Source: JACPLA01 sp035291905 (GTDB lineage: Bacteria > Bacteroidota > Ignavibacteria > UBA10030). From it: a DNA stretch of 44,072 nucleotides. The notes beneath the pieces were generated by a model. The model was not told the DNA's origin. It did not search any database and worked only from the letters and a program-made list of their open reading frames with translations. Numbering within the stretch: position 1 is the stretch's first letter; every line of letters starts with the position of its first letter. Positions 7,585 to 16,604 of this stretch are shown here, one piece after another. The translations under genes and the position numbers were made by a program. Location of the stretch: NCBI GenBank assembly GCA_035291905.1, contig DATDRF010000094.1:1-44072 (forward strand), read 5' to 3'.

Positions 7585-9207
7585 TCACCAGAAGAGAATG
7601 TTGAGAGCGAATGTGAAGATGATGGCAACCGATCCCCACACTTCGGGGCGGCGGAAAAACGATACCCGCTCTTCCGTGATCGATGCCAGGCCGTACACCA
7701 ACCCCTGAAGCTCTTCAAGAGGTTTCCGCTTTGTAAAGAGGCTTACGACAATCGTTACAACGAAGTCTGTAAGCCATGCCCACCATGCCTGATAGAAGTT
7801 GGCCCCCATCTCACTGGCATAGTGAAGGTACTCCATCCTATAGAAGAAGTAGTGGACCGCAGCGGCGATGATACCGGCGAGTAGCCCCCAAAATCCTCCC
7901 CACGGTGTTGCCCGCTTCCAGAACATTCCCAGCAGAAACGTGGCAAAGAGGGGAGCATTGAAGAAGGAGAAGACCAGCTGCATGTAGTCCATGAGGTTGG
8001 GGAACGAGCTGACGATATAAGCCGCTCCGATGCTGACGAGGACGCCGAACACCGTCGTGTACTTTCCAACCTTGAGATAGTGCTCATCGGGCATGTTCTT
8101 CCTGATGTAACTTCCGTAGATGTCATACGTCCAGACCGTGTTGAACGCAGTCACATTCCCCGCCATTCCCGACATGAAACTGGCCAGAAGGCCCGTTATG
8201 GCCAGTCCGAGTACGCCGTTCGGGAGGTAATGAGCGAAGAGTCGGATGATCGCTGAATTGTAGTCGGGTGAAGCCTCACCTCCCGCTTGAAACTCGGGAA
8301 GCACGGCAACGGCGATCAATCCCGGCAGAACCACAATGACGGGGACCAGCGCCTTTGGAAAAGCGGCCAGGATCGGCGTTCTTCGCGCTGCCTGAAGATT
8401 CTCTGAAGCCAGTGCCCGCTGAACCACAAGAAAGTCGGTGGTCCAGTATCCGAACGAAAGGACAAACCCCAGGCCGAGGATCACGCCGAGATAGTCCACT
8501 CCGAGCGGATTCGTGTCGGAACTCCCCATGGTTTGCCATGCATGGAAGAAGGACTCGGGCACTTTTTGGGCAAGCCCCTCCAGGCCACCTGTTGCTTCAA
8601 GTCCAATGTAGACGACGGGGAGCAATCCGAGCCAGATCAGGAAAAATTGGATGACTTCATTGTAAATGGAGGAAGACAGTCCGCCCCAGAAGACGTAGAG
8701 CAATACGACAAGTGCGGAAAGCAGGATGCTGGAAGTGAGGGACCATCCGAGCATCGACTCGAACAACAGGGCCATTGCATACATGCTGATGCCGCTCATC
8801 AGGATGGTCATGATCGCGAACGATACGGCATTCAGTGCCCTTGTGGGCTCGTTGAAGCGATGCTTCAGATACTCGGGGACGCTTTTGATCTTGCTTTGAT
8901 AATAGAACGGCATCATAAAAATGCCGAGAAAGATCATTGCGGGGATGGCGCCGATCCAGTAGAAATGAACCGTCAGGATCCCGTACTTTGCGGAGTTTGC
9001 CACCATACCGACAACCTCCAATGCCCCAAGGTTGGCCGAAAGGAACGCCAATCCCGTGATCCAGCTTGGAAGCGACCGCCCGGAGAGAAAAAAATCTTCT
9101 CCCGTTCTCATGTATTTCTTGAGGGCGTATCCTACGAAAATCGTTACGAGGACATATCCACCAATGATGAGATAGTCGATGAGATTGATGGAGAGGAGAG
9201 GATTCAT
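7585..9207 (-). CDS. Sodium:solute symporter (SSS/SLC5 family)
   Basis: 540 residues from the ATG at 9207 (MNPLLSINLIDYLIIGGYV). Upstream in-frame codons to 9285 run into the promoter and are rejected. The sequence shows 13-14 hydrophobic segments and SSS features: a GEDFFLSGRSLPSW loop after TM1, FLSANLGALEVVG in TM2, the GLASFMSGMAGNVTAFNTVW helix corresponding to the sodium-site region, and the KRATPWGGFWGLLAG loop. The closest functional group appears to be the vSGLT-like sugar symporters, which fits the convergent alpha-galactosidase. It acts in the inner membrane, importing solute with Na+. A 7-bp hairpin lies in its leader. Confidence 0.92.
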   Translation of the reverse strand: MNPLLSINLIDYLIIGGYVLVTIFVGYALKKYMRTGEDFFLSGRSLPSWITGLAFLSANLGALEVVGMVANSAKYGILTVHFYWIGAIPAMIFLGIFMMPFYYQSKIKSVPEYLKHRFNEPTRALNAVSFAIMTILMSGISMYAMALLFESMLGWSLTSSILLSALVVLLYVFWGGLSSSIYNEVIQFFLIWLGLLPVVYIGLEATGGLEGLAQKVPESFFHAWQTMGSSDTNPLGVDYLGVILGLGFVLSFGYWTTDFLVVQRALASENLQAARRTPILAAFPKALVPVIVVLPGLIAVAVLPEFQAGGEASPDYNSAIIRLFAHYLPNGVLGLAITGLLASFMSGMAGNVTAFNTVWTYDIYGSYIRKNMPDEHYLKVGKYTTVFGVLVSIGAAYIVSSFPNLMDYMQLVFSFFNAPLFATFLLGMFWKRATPWGGFWGLLAGIIAAAVHYFFYRMEYLHYASEMGANFYQAWWAWLTDFVVTIVVSLFTKRKPLEELQGLVYGLASITEERVSFFRRPEVWGSVAIIFTFALNILFW

Positions 9208-9236
9208 GGGAATAATCGGATCATGAGAGGAGAATA

Positions 9237-9253
9237 TCGATTTTGGAAATCGA
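9237..9253. promoter_or_regulatory. Small perfect hairpin in the symporter leader
   Basis: TCGATTT-TGG-AAATCGA: a 7-bp perfect inverted repeat with a 3-nt loop, just downstream of the -10 element and 30 bp upstream of the symporter start. It could be an operator half-site pair or an mRNA hairpin. Confidence 0.35.
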
Positions 9254-9256
9254 AAC

Positions 9257-9285
9257 AAAGTAAAAAAACAGACCGCGAAATGCAA
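9257..9285 (-). promoter_or_regulatory. Promoter for the symporter operon
   Basis: On the minus strand TTGCAT (9285-9280), 17 bp, TACTTT (9262-9257), about 50 bp upstream of the symporter ATG. Confidence 0.5.
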
Positions 9286-9297
9286 AAGGCCAACGTT

Positions 9298-9311
9298 TTC
9301 TGTGCACAGAA
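9298..9311. repeat. 14-bp perfect palindrome with CACAGA phrase
   Basis: TTCTGTGCACAGAA, directly followed by CACAGAG. It belongs to the same phrase family as the larger CACAGAG elements near 17483 and 21766, and it lies between the symporter promoter and the peptidase terminator. Confidence 0.45.
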
Positions 9312-9320
9312 CACAGAGAT

Positions 9321-9349
9321 AAAAAAAGGCGCCCTGTGAAGAGCGCCTT
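9321..9349 (-). terminator. Rho-independent terminator of the S46 peptidase gene
   Basis: Read on the minus strand: stem AAGGCGC / GCGCCTT (7 bp, 10-nt loop) followed by a run of seven T. It lies 23 bp past the stop of the peptidase gene. Confidence 0.85.
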
Positions 9350-9372
9350 GGAGGACGGATGACAAAAACGTG

Positions 9373-11532
9373 TTACTGGATCTTTCCTGCCCTGAGCTCA
9401 GCGGCAATCCGCGCGGCCCGGTAAATATCATCGAGAGCTTCCAGAATGCCCGAAGAATGCACCGAAACGCATCGATTCAATGTGTCGTCAAAGATATAAT
9501 CGCCGGGGAGGCTTTCCATGTTGCCATCGAAGGCAATGCCAACGACTTCGAGGTTCTTGTTGACCACTGCGCTTCCGGAATTACCGCCAATAATGTCGTT
9601 GGTCGAAATGAAATTGTAGCGCGTACTCATATCGAACGTTGCGGGCGGATTCTTCCAGCGATCAGGCAGTGCCCAGGGATCCTGTTTGTTGAATGAATGG
9701 TACCTGTCGTACAGGCCGTAGAACGTCGTGTACAGCGGAGCCAACGTGCCGTTGTATTCATAGTTCTTTACGACGCCGTCGGCAATTCGAAGTGTGAATG
9801 TTGCATCGGGCGGGAAGGAAGTACCGTAAACATCAAATACTGCTTTGCCCAGAACCTGCACGCGTGCCTGTTCCCTTGAGATCGCCTCGGAATATTTCTC
9901 TCGGACGGTCTTTGCACGTTGTGACAGGGAAGCAACAAAAGAAATGAACGGATCGGTCGATTTCTCGATTTCATCGGCCGACTTCTCCAGAAGGTTCTTT
10001 ACATTCTCCTGCTTCGTGAGAATTGTCGACTTCATGAGAGATCCGGCAGCCGCATCCGGCGATAGTCCGCCCATAAGCTTGTTGAAGGAAGCGTCCTTCG
10101 TGCCGAAGAAGGCCGAAAGATTTTTCAGGTAATTCGCAAGAACTGTCTGGTCGAGTTCCGTGTTTACGGATATCTCGGCCAGCTGTCCTTTGTAAGAATC
10201 AAGCGTTCCTCCCCGCAATCTGGGCGCCCGGTCGGCTTCAGGCATGCGGAGGAGATTTGCATAATCGAGCATGTTGTTCGCGAGACTTAGGACCGTCGGA
10301 CGGCCGATTCCCGCAAAGGTCAAGGCCTGAAGTTCGTTGAAGAGGGCCGCTTTGTCTTTTTGCGCGGCTTCAATGTCACTCCAAACCTTCTCGTACTGGG
10401 CTTTCAAGGCCGGATTTGCCATCACGGAGTTCCTGAACTTCTTCTCAAAGTCCCTCTTCTTCGCCATGACAATCGGATCATGCAGCCCTTTGACACGGCC
10501 GACATAGACCTTCTGGCTGTTGGAGAAGCCAAACAAATCAGACTGATACTGCAATTTGGAATCCGGATGTCGATTGATGTACGCTGAATACATCGAAACC
10601 ATTTCTGTGAGCCGCGCCAGGACGTAGGGATACGTATGATCCCGGTTGTATTCCAGCTGGGCCACGGTGTACAGCCGGCTTGTGCGTCCCGGGTTTCCGA
10701 CCACGAATACGGGTTCGCCTTCCTCGGCGCCATTGTTGCTCCACTTGAAGAAGTTCTTTGTTTTCAGAGGCTTTCCGTCGTCGTCGTAAACACGGAAGAA
10801 TGAGATATCCAGGTCGTAGCGCGGATAGGTGAAGTTGTCATAATCGCCTCCGAAGAAACCGAGAGCAAGTTCGGGAGCGAACACAAGCCGGACATCGTTG
10901 TAGCGTTTGTACCCGTACAAAGAGTACTTTCCACCGTTGTAAAACGTTACCACGTTGCAGTTCAGCCCGGTCTTGTCTTTGTATCTTTTTTCGATTTCAG
11001 TGATTTTGGCTGTCCGATTGGCAACGCGCTCCTCATCGGTTTTCCCGCTCTCGAATGCAGCGACAATCTCCGCTGTCACGTCTTCCATCAACTGAAGCTG
11101 GTCTGCGTATTGGCCGGGAGCTTTGCGTTCGTCTGCCAGGGTCGGCGCATAGAAACCGTTCTCGGGGAGGTTCTCTCCCTCTTTGTTCACGCGATCAAGG
11201 GCTCTGCGTGCGCAATGGTGATTCGTAAAAACCAAGCCGTCTTCTGAGACAAACGAAGCGGTGCATCCCGGGAGCCGAAGGGCGCCAAGGCGTGCCTTCT
11301 CGTACCATTCCTTCGAAGCTGCGAAGTTGTAGGCCTGCTTGAAGTAATCGGTGGGGGGATAATCGAACGTCCACATCTTGCCGGTGTCAAATTGACCGGC
11401 CCTCACTGTATCAACATTGACAAAACTCGAACTCTGGGGCATTACCGTTTGCTGTTGCGTGGAGCAACCGCCGGCAGCAAACAGGGAAAGTACCAGAGCG
11501 AGCGAAAGAATCTCGAAGAGATTTCGTTTCAT
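9373..11532 (-). CDS. S46-family dipeptidyl-peptidase (DPP7/DPP11 type), lipoprotein
   Basis: 719 residues. The signal peptide ends in a lipobox (LFAAGGC, Cys23), so it is probably a lipid-anchored envelope enzyme. Family S46 exopeptidases release dipeptides with a chymotrypsin-like triad. Here the His lies in TNHHC (103-107) and the Ser is Ser652 in GGNSGSA. The position 18 residues after the catalytic Ser is Gly670 (AFDGN). In Porphyromonas enzymes Gly here goes with hydrophobic P1 preference (DPP7) and Arg with acidic P1 (DPP11), so this one is predicted DPP7-like; that rests on remembered family knowledge. Length matches the family (about 700-720). A GAGG ribosome site precedes the ATG and a strong terminator follows. 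Role: peptide nutrition. Confidence 0.92.
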   Translation of the reverse strand: MKRNLFEILSLALVLSLFAAGGCSTQQQTVMPQSSSFVNVDTVRAGQFDTGKMWTFDYPPTDYFKQAYNFAASKEWYEKARLGALRLPGCTASFVSEDGLVFTNHHCARRALDRVNKEGENLPENGFYAPTLADERKAPGQYADQLQLMEDVTAEIVAAFESGKTDEERVANRTAKITEIEKRYKDKTGLNCNVVTFYNGGKYSLYGYKRYNDVRLVFAPELALGFFGGDYDNFTYPRYDLDISFFRVYDDDGKPLKTKNFFKWSNNGAEEGEPVFVVGNPGRTSRLYTVAQLEYNRDHTYPYVLARLTEMVSMYSAYINRHPDSKLQYQSDLFGFSNSQKVYVGRVKGLHDPIVMAKKRDFEKKFRNSVMANPALKAQYEKVWSDIEAAQKDKAALFNELQALTFAGIGRPTVLSLANNMLDYANLLRMPEADRAPRLRGGTLDSYKGQLAEISVNTELDQTVLANYLKNLSAFFGTKDASFNKLMGGLSPDAAAGSLMKSTILTKQENVKNLLEKSADEIEKSTDPFISFVASLSQRAKTVREKYSEAISREQARVQVLGKAVFDVYGTSFPPDATFTLRIADGVVKNYEYNGTLAPLYTTFYGLYDRYHSFNKQDPWALPDRWKNPPATFDMSTRYNFISTNDIIGGNSGSAVVNKNLEVVGIAFDGNMESLPGDYIFDDTLNRCVSVHSSGILEALDDIYRAARIAAELRAGKIQ

Positions 11533-11639
11533 GGGGGACCTCGAATTGTTTAGGTAGGGTGTTTGCGGGTGAAAAAAAGGTAGGGAGAAGATAGTGAGGA
11601 AGCAACGTTGAAAGAACGTCAGAATGCTCGGGAAAAATG

Positions 11640-11728
11640 AAAATCCGATTTCCCACTCTGAATTATCTGGTGAGAAACCGGATTTCCAATCAATAAATCA
11701 ACAATCGACAAATCAACAAATCAACATT
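11640..11728. repeat. Degenerate AT-rich repeats (CAACAAATCAA phrase)
   Basis: In the 199-bp gap upstream of the peptidase gene. AAATCCGATTTCC and AAACCGGATTTCC flank a short spacer, followed by a degenerate tandem of AATCAATAAATCAAC / AATCGACAAATCAAC / AAATCAAC (11689-11727). No gene or clear promoter lies here. Confidence 0.6.
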
Positions 11729-11731
11729 ACC

Positions 11732-12151
11732 TCACGCAGCGGGAGCTGATTCCTTCTTGGCTCCAAAGACATACGTCAGTGCAACGCCGCAGAGAATGAA
11801 CTCCACCCAGCCGCCAAGGAACCATTTCAGTGCAAGGCTGTACGGAACAGCCATCGACCCGTAGGTCCCGTACGCCGCGGGCAATGCCACCATCATGGCA
11901 ACGTACGTCCCGTACCTGACGCCCTCCATCAATCCCTTCCCTTCATAGCCATTCGAAAAGATAAGGGTGAAGAAATAGGCCATGAAGGCGTACATCACGT
12001 AGAAGATCCACATCTTCATCTCAGCCATTGGGAGCCACAAACTGGCTGTCGCCTCATATTCCTTTGTCAGAAGCACCCCGTGGATGAGGAAACTGCTCAA
12101 AGAAATGATGATAAACACAACCACTGCTCCGATCCAGACCTTCTTGTCCAT
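11732..12151 (-). CDS. Four-helix integral membrane protein of unknown function
   Basis: 139 residues from the ATG at 12151, chosen because GGAGGA lies 4 nt upstream; an in-frame extension to 12202 would run into the -10 element. Four hydrophobic segments are visible (VWIGAVVVFIIISLSSFLIHG; WIFYVMYAFMAYFFTLIF; GTYVAMMVALPAAYGTYG; FLGGWVEFILCGVALTYVFG), with a charged C-terminus. The topology recalls small DUF1761/DUF2177-like membrane proteins, but I cannot confirm a family. It has its own promoter and lies downstream of the SLC13 transporter gene on the same strand. Function unknown. Confidence 0.75.
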   Translation of the reverse strand: MDKKVWIGAVVVFIIISLSSFLIHGVLLTKEYEATASLWLPMAEMKMWIFYVMYAFMAYFFTLIFSNGYEGKGLMEGVRYGTYVAMMVALPAAYGTYGSMAVPYSLALKWFLGGWVEFILCGVALTYVFGAKKESAPAA

Positions 12152-12201
12152 ACATCCTCCTTTGTGGATGGTGAATGATGAAGGATCCAAAGAATCATGC
12201 A

Positions 12202-12230
12202 ATTGTAATCAAATGCACATCGATTGTCAA
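12202..12230 (-). promoter_or_regulatory. Near-consensus sigma-70 promoter
   Basis: On the minus strand TTGACA (12230-12225), 17 bp, TACAAT (12207-12202). It drives the four-helix membrane protein with a leader of about 45 nt and lies in the gap after the SLC13 gene. Confidence 0.75.
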
Positions 12231-12244
12231 GGGAGGGGCAAATA

Positions 12245-13798
12245 TCAAACAGGAAGAATGCCCAATAACCAGTTTCCAAAAACGGCGATGACAAAGAGCG
12301 TGAACAGCCACCCTGCGATATCCAGGAAAAACCCCGAACGGATCATGTCCCGGATGGTCACAAACCCCGAAGAATAGACGATGGCGTTTGGCGGTGTGGC
12401 GACTGGAAGCATGAAGGCCATTGACGCAGCGAGGGCCGTCCCCACGGCGAGAGTGACCGGATTCTCCCCTGTACGGAGCGCAATGGAAATGACGACGGGG
12501 ACCATCATGGAGGTGACGGCGGTGTTGGACGTTACTTCCGTGAGAAAATCCACAAGCAGGATGACTGCCACGAGCATGATGAGTGTTGAAGGGGCTCCGA
12601 GGCCGCCGACAAAAGAAGTGGCAATCCAGGATGCAAATCCGGTCTTGAACATCGCCTCCGAAAGGGCAATGCCACCTCCGAAGAGAAGGAGTGTTCCCCA
12701 GTCCACATGGCGGGCGTCGTGCCAGTCGAGAATGAACGTCCCCCCGCGAAAATTCACCGGAACAAGAAACAGCAACAATCCAACTGTCAGGCCTATGGAG
12801 TATTCGTCAATCCATTCCAGCTTCGCCGAGAGGAACGAAGGAAGCGCGTAATCCCAGAACGGATTGGTGACCCACAAGAACACGGCAAGGAGGAACACAC
12901 CGATCGTGCGTTTCTCTCCCGTTGAAAGAGGCCCGAGTGACTGCCGCTGCTCCATCATGCGGGCTTTGCCCGATTCAATACGGGTGACCTCGGGACGGTT
13001 CAGGAGAATCAGTATCCACCATGCAAGAGGGATGAACAGGATGACGTAAGGGACACCAATTCCCATCCACTCAAGAAATGAGATGGAATGGTAGTTGGGA
13101 TCACCCGCAAAGGTTGAGTTCAGAATTCCAAGAGCGATTCCGTTGGGGGGAGTTCCAATGATGGTGCCGACACCTCCAATCGAGGCCGACCACGCAATGC
13201 CGAGCATGAGAGCCGTTCCATAGCGGGATTCCCCCGGACGGGTGTTGAGAGTGGTAAGAATGCCAAGGCCTAACGGCAGCATCATGGCGGCGGTGGCGGT
13301 ATTGGAAATCCACATGGAAAGGAATGCCGTGACGATCATGACTCCGAGGAGAATCGATCGCGTGTCGTTCGCAATCTCCCCCCGCGTGAGGAACCAGAGC
13401 GTGAATCGTCTGTCGAGCTTCCACTTTTGCATCGCACCGGCAAGAAGAAATCCTCCGAGGAACAGAAAAATGATCGGATTGGAGTAGTTGACGAGAACGG
13501 TTCGCGCCGTGAAATCGATCTCCTCACCCTGGTGGAAGCCGGTGACATGAAACAATGGGAGAACTACTGCAGGAAGCAGGGCTGTTGCGGGAAGGGGAAT
13601 GGCTTCTGTCAACCACCAAATGACCATCAGCACGACAAGAGCCAGCACCAGCTGCATGGACGATGCGAGCTGCACGGTCCGGCTACCAATGTCCGGGATT
13701 GCGCCCGCGGCGTCAAGGAATGTCTCGAACGGCGGAAGCGCCGCGATGAGGACGAAGGCGGCAAGACCAAGAAGAAATCCTATGCGGCGGACGGACAT
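12245..13798 (-). CDS. SLC13/DASS-family sodium:dicarboxylate symporter
   Basis: 517 residues with about 12 membrane segments. The two inverted-repeat halves each carry the family SNT sodium/substrate signature: ISNTATAAMMLP (Ser165-Asn166-Thr167) and TSNTAVTSMMVP in the C-terminal half. Each is followed by a TPPN motif (IGTPPNGIALG and VATPPNAIVYSSG). These match VcINDY/NaDC-type transporters that import succinate, malate or fumarate with Na+. It begins with the ATG at 13798; the upstream gap to 13968 is filled with repeats and no clear promoter was found. It acts in the inner membrane. The exact substrate (C4 versus C6) cannot be read. Confidence 0.93.
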   Translation of the reverse strand: MSVRRIGFLLGLAAFVLIAALPPFETFLDAAGAIPDIGSRTVQLASSMQLVLALVVLMVIWWLTEAIPLPATALLPAVVLPLFHVTGFHQGEEIDFTARTVLVNYSNPIIFLFLGGFLLAGAMQKWKLDRRFTLWFLTRGEIANDTRSILLGVMIVTAFLSMWISNTATAAMMLPLGLGILTTLNTRPGESRYGTALMLGIAWSASIGGVGTIIGTPPNGIALGILNSTFAGDPNYHSISFLEWMGIGVPYVILFIPLAWWILILLNRPEVTRIESGKARMMEQRQSLGPLSTGEKRTIGVFLLAVFLWVTNPFWDYALPSFLSAKLEWIDEYSIGLTVGLLLFLVPVNFRGGTFILDWHDARHVDWGTLLLFGGGIALSEAMFKTGFASWIATSFVGGLGAPSTLIMLVAVILLVDFLTEVTSNTAVTSMMVPVVISIALRTGENPVTLAVGTALAASMAFMLPVATPPNAIVYSSGFVTIRDMIRSGFFLDIAGWLFTLFVIAVFGNWLLGILPV

Positions 13799-13814
13799 AG
13801 TAGTTTGGCGGAAA

Positions 13815-13960
13815 TTCTATATATCTAAACTCTAAACAAATCCTAATCTCAAATTACCAAATCCCGCTAAGGCAAGATTACCATGCCTGGAAGAATGCTG
13901 AACCTGTTTGGATTTCGGATTTCCAGATTTGTTTAGGATTTGGAATTCAGGGATTGGGGA
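13815..13960. repeat. Palindromic AATCCTAAACAAATCC-type repeat
   Basis: Between the M14 peptidase and SLC13 genes. CTAAACAAATCCTAATC on the left is mirrored by GATTTGTTTAGGATTTGG on the right, with further GATTTCGGATTTCC phrases. It is imperfect, long and AT-rich, and could fold into a cruciform or stem-loop. No gene is seen in the 170 bp. Confidence 0.6.
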
Positions 13961-13968
13961 TTTCTTTC

Positions 13969-16557
13969 TTATTCCTCCCTTGCTGAACTCTGGCGAATCG
14001 TTGAGCCAAAGAAAATTCCGTTGAGGAACAACTTGTTTGTTCCAAACCAGGCCGCCCGGAAGTTGGGATTATCAGTCATAAGAATCACGCGGCCGTTCCG
14101 AAGAGCGCTGACAAGAACAGCCGCAGAGCTCTTCACGAGCGTTTCCTGCTCTTTATGAATGTATCCGCTCAGGAGCGGTTTCTCTTTATATTGCACCGGC
14201 GTGGCATAGGGATTCGTTGACGGGTCAAGGAAGACGGATGACGACCGAAAAACGCTCATCGTGGAATCCGTGTAACCGTACAGTAGCGGATGCGTTTTGT
14301 CATACCGCACCTCAAAGATCGTCCCGGGGATTGAGCGCGCCCGTGAATATTCTGTCTCATCCGCATACGGCCGACGCTGGACTACGCTATCCTTCTTTGA
14401 TCGTTCCGCAGTTCGAAGTTTCGCGGCTACGAACTTGTTCTGAATTACCCATTGGACAGCCTGCTCGATTGCAATCAACGTCCCGCCCGCTTCAACCCAT
14501 TGTCTCAGCGCCGCCTTGCCGGAAGAATCGACGGAACTGTACGATCCCGGCGCCACGACAATCGCGGTATACCGACCCAAACGAACCCGGCCAAGGAGCT
14601 CCGGCTCGAGAAGCGTGACCGTCATTCCCATTCTGCTGTCAAGAAGATGCCAGGCCTCTCCAATGTCATTGGAGGAAACCCCGGAGCCTGCCACGAGGGC
14701 GACGACCGGGAGGTCGACCGGAGCATACGTGGAACTGCCAAGGTCGAATCCCTCCGAACTTTCTCCGCTCTCAACAGTGTACACATGAATTCCGTCCTCC
14801 TTTGCAGCCATGCTGAGCAGGGAGCGGATTGCGTCGGCCTTTTCCGTCTGAATCCCCAGCGGGATGAGAATGCTTCCCCGTTCAAAACGGTGCGGTCCCT
14901 CCAGCGTTGCGGCCTCAAACGGACGAGAAGAGACTCTTGCCTTGATGCCTGCCTGCAGCAGGCGGTAGAGCGCCCGAGGTGCACGGTACGCCTGCCACTC
15001 GAACACGTAGGCGTAATCCTTCTTCCCGGCAGAGAATGTACGTGCAACAGGCGGAGGCGACGCGAGAAGAGAGCCGACAACGGACCTGTCCAGCGAACGG
15101 AGTTCGCCGAATGAAAGACCAAACGCAGAGGGGAGCGTCCAGGAGGAGATATCATAGAAGAGGCTGTCCTGGAAGCGCGTTCGCTGCTCAAACAAAGAGG
15201 TCAGGAGACGGTATTGAGTCTGCGAGGCCGGGACAACATACGCCCAGCCGGGCTCGAACAGCGCTCCGCCGACGTTGACTGACTTTTCCAAAGAATGGAC
15301 TTTAATGCGGTGACGGAGGAGGATCGAGATCAATTCCGAATTTCGGTACGGATCGGTCTTTGAGCCGAAAACATATCCTTTCACCGGCGCCTGATCTGCC
15401 TCTTTGACTGCCGCAACAAAGAACGCCCTCTGATGGTCGAGGAGCTCCTTTCGCATTTCGTGCGCGGCTTTCAGGGTCGAAAGTGAAGTAGTAACCTGGT
15501 TCCGGATCGTAAAGGCGAAGCTCAGGGGCCCGTTCGGGCTTTCCTGGACATGGCCGCGGGAGCTCGCCTGTTCAAAAAGAATGCCGATTCCTCCCGTGAT
15601 GTCGGGGTATGAAGATCCTTTTCCTATATAGAAATCGTCGTATCCTTCTTCTGAATAGTAGAGCGATCCTATTTGATCAAGTGCCCGGGCATGGTAGGCC
15701 CCTATTCTCTGAGTCAGTGAGCGTACCGTCGCCGGCGCAAGAGGATTGTCCCGTCCCGAGACTCCCGGCTGGAAGAAGAAGGTGCTGTTGGTACCCATTT
15801 CGTGATGATCGGTGAGAACATTCGGCCTCCATGCATAGTATTGTTCGAGCCGTCCCTGAGTTTCGGGATGCTGGACGGGCATCCAATCCCTGTTGAGGTC
15901 AAACCAATAGTGATTGGTTCTGCCCCCGGGCCATGCTTCAACGTGTTCGCGGTTTCCGGGGTCGGCCACGGGCTGCATCCCCCGGTGCATGTTTGCCCAC
16001 GTCGCAAACCTGTTGAGTCCGTCGGGATTGATCGAAGGATTCATCAGAATGATCGTTTCACGGAGGAGCTGTTCGATTTCAGGCCCCTGCGCGGCTGCGA
16101 GGTAGTATGCAACAAGAACCGACGCGTTGCTTCCGCTCGGCTCATTCCCGTGGACGCTGTACCCCATCCACACGACAACTGGCAAGTCACCGGTCTTCAT
16201 GGTCGCAGAGGATGCCGGGTCGCTCAGCTGCAGATGCTGCTGTTGAATCTCCACGATATTCTTCAAGTTTTCGGGTGACGTGATGGTCGCCAGTATCATG
16301 GACCGCTGCTCGTACGTCCTGCCGAAATCCCGCACGGTCATTCTTGGGGACGCTGCTGCGAGAGCCCTGAAATACGAATGGATCTGGTCGGGCGTGAGAT
16401 GCCATTCCCCCACCTGAAATCCAAAATAGGATTGCGGAGTGGGAATCTTCGGATCGTAGCTGACGGTTGCAGGGAGATAGTAGGACAAGGAAGGCTGGGT
16501 GAAAGCCCGGGAAGAGAGAAACAAGAGCACAACGACAAGGAGAGATTTTCTAGCCAT
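13969..16557 (-). CDS. Exported M14-family zinc metallocarboxypeptidase
   Basis: About 862 residues. The start is taken at the second ATG (16557) because AAAGGAA is 6-7 nt upstream; the first ATG at 16563 has poor spacing. The signal peptide is MARKSLLVVVLLFLSSRAFTQ. M14 motifs (numbered from the first ATG) are the zinc ligands HGNE (His138, Glu141) and the DHHEMG histidine (about 253-254), plus NPDG (179-182), FDLNRDW (221-227) and the catalytic glutamate in GILFEQASSRG (Glu331). The C-terminal half (residues about 430-860) has a class I glutamine-amidotransferase-like fold, as in the large bacterial M14 proteins with this layout. It acts in the periplasm or outside on peptides. It follows rdgB by 47 bp and may share its transcript. 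Confidence 0.92.
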   Translation of the reverse strand: MARKSLLVVVLLFLSSRAFTQPSLSYYLPATVSYDPKIPTPQSYFGFQVGEWHLTPDQIHSYFRALAAASPRMTVRDFGRTYEQRSMILATITSPENLKNIVEIQQQHLQLSDPASSATMKTGDLPVVVWMGYSVHGNEPSGSNASVLVAYYLAAAQGPEIEQLLRETIILMNPSINPDGLNRFATWANMHRGMQPVADPGNREHVEAWPGGRTNHYWFDLNRDWMPVQHPETQGRLEQYYAWRPNVLTDHHEMGTNSTFFFQPGVSGRDNPLAPATVRSLTQRIGAYHARALDQIGSLYYSEEGYDDFYIGKGSSYPDITGGIGILFEQASSRGHVQESPNGPLSFAFTIRNQVTTSLSTLKAAHEMRKELLDHQRAFFVAAVKEADQAPVKGYVFGSKTDPYRNSELISILLRHRIKVHSLEKSVNVGGALFEPGWAYVVPASQTQYRLLTSLFEQRTRFQDSLFYDISSWTLPSAFGLSFGELRSLDRSVVGSLLASPPPVARTFSAGKKDYAYVFEWQAYRAPRALYRLLQAGIKARVSSRPFEAATLEGPHRFERGSILIPLGIQTEKADAIRSLLSMAAKEDGIHVYTVESGESSEGFDLGSSTYAPVDLPVVALVAGSGVSSNDIGEAWHLLDSRMGMTVTLLEPELLGRVRLGRYTAIVVAPGSYSSVDSSGKAALRQWVEAGGTLIAIEQAVQWVIQNKFVAAKLRTAERSKKDSVVQRRPYADETEYSRARSIPGTIFEVRYDKTHPLLYGYTDSTMSVFRSSSVFLDPSTNPYATPVQYKEKPLLSGYIHKEQETLVKSSAAVLVSALRNGRVILMTDNPNFRAAWFGTNKLFLNGIFFGSTIRQSSAREE

Positions 16558-16604
16558 CAACATTTCCTTTCAAGGTATTCTTGAGTCTTCGTGTATCCAG
16601 CAGT

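Noticed and set aside
8533..9339. 268-codon plus-strand open frame
   Set aside because: It is antisense to the sodium symporter gene, has no recognisable domain, and the minus-strand protein is clearly real.
14452..15114. 220-codon plus-strand open frame
   Set aside because: Antisense to the M14 peptidase C-terminal half, which has clear family features and biased codon use.
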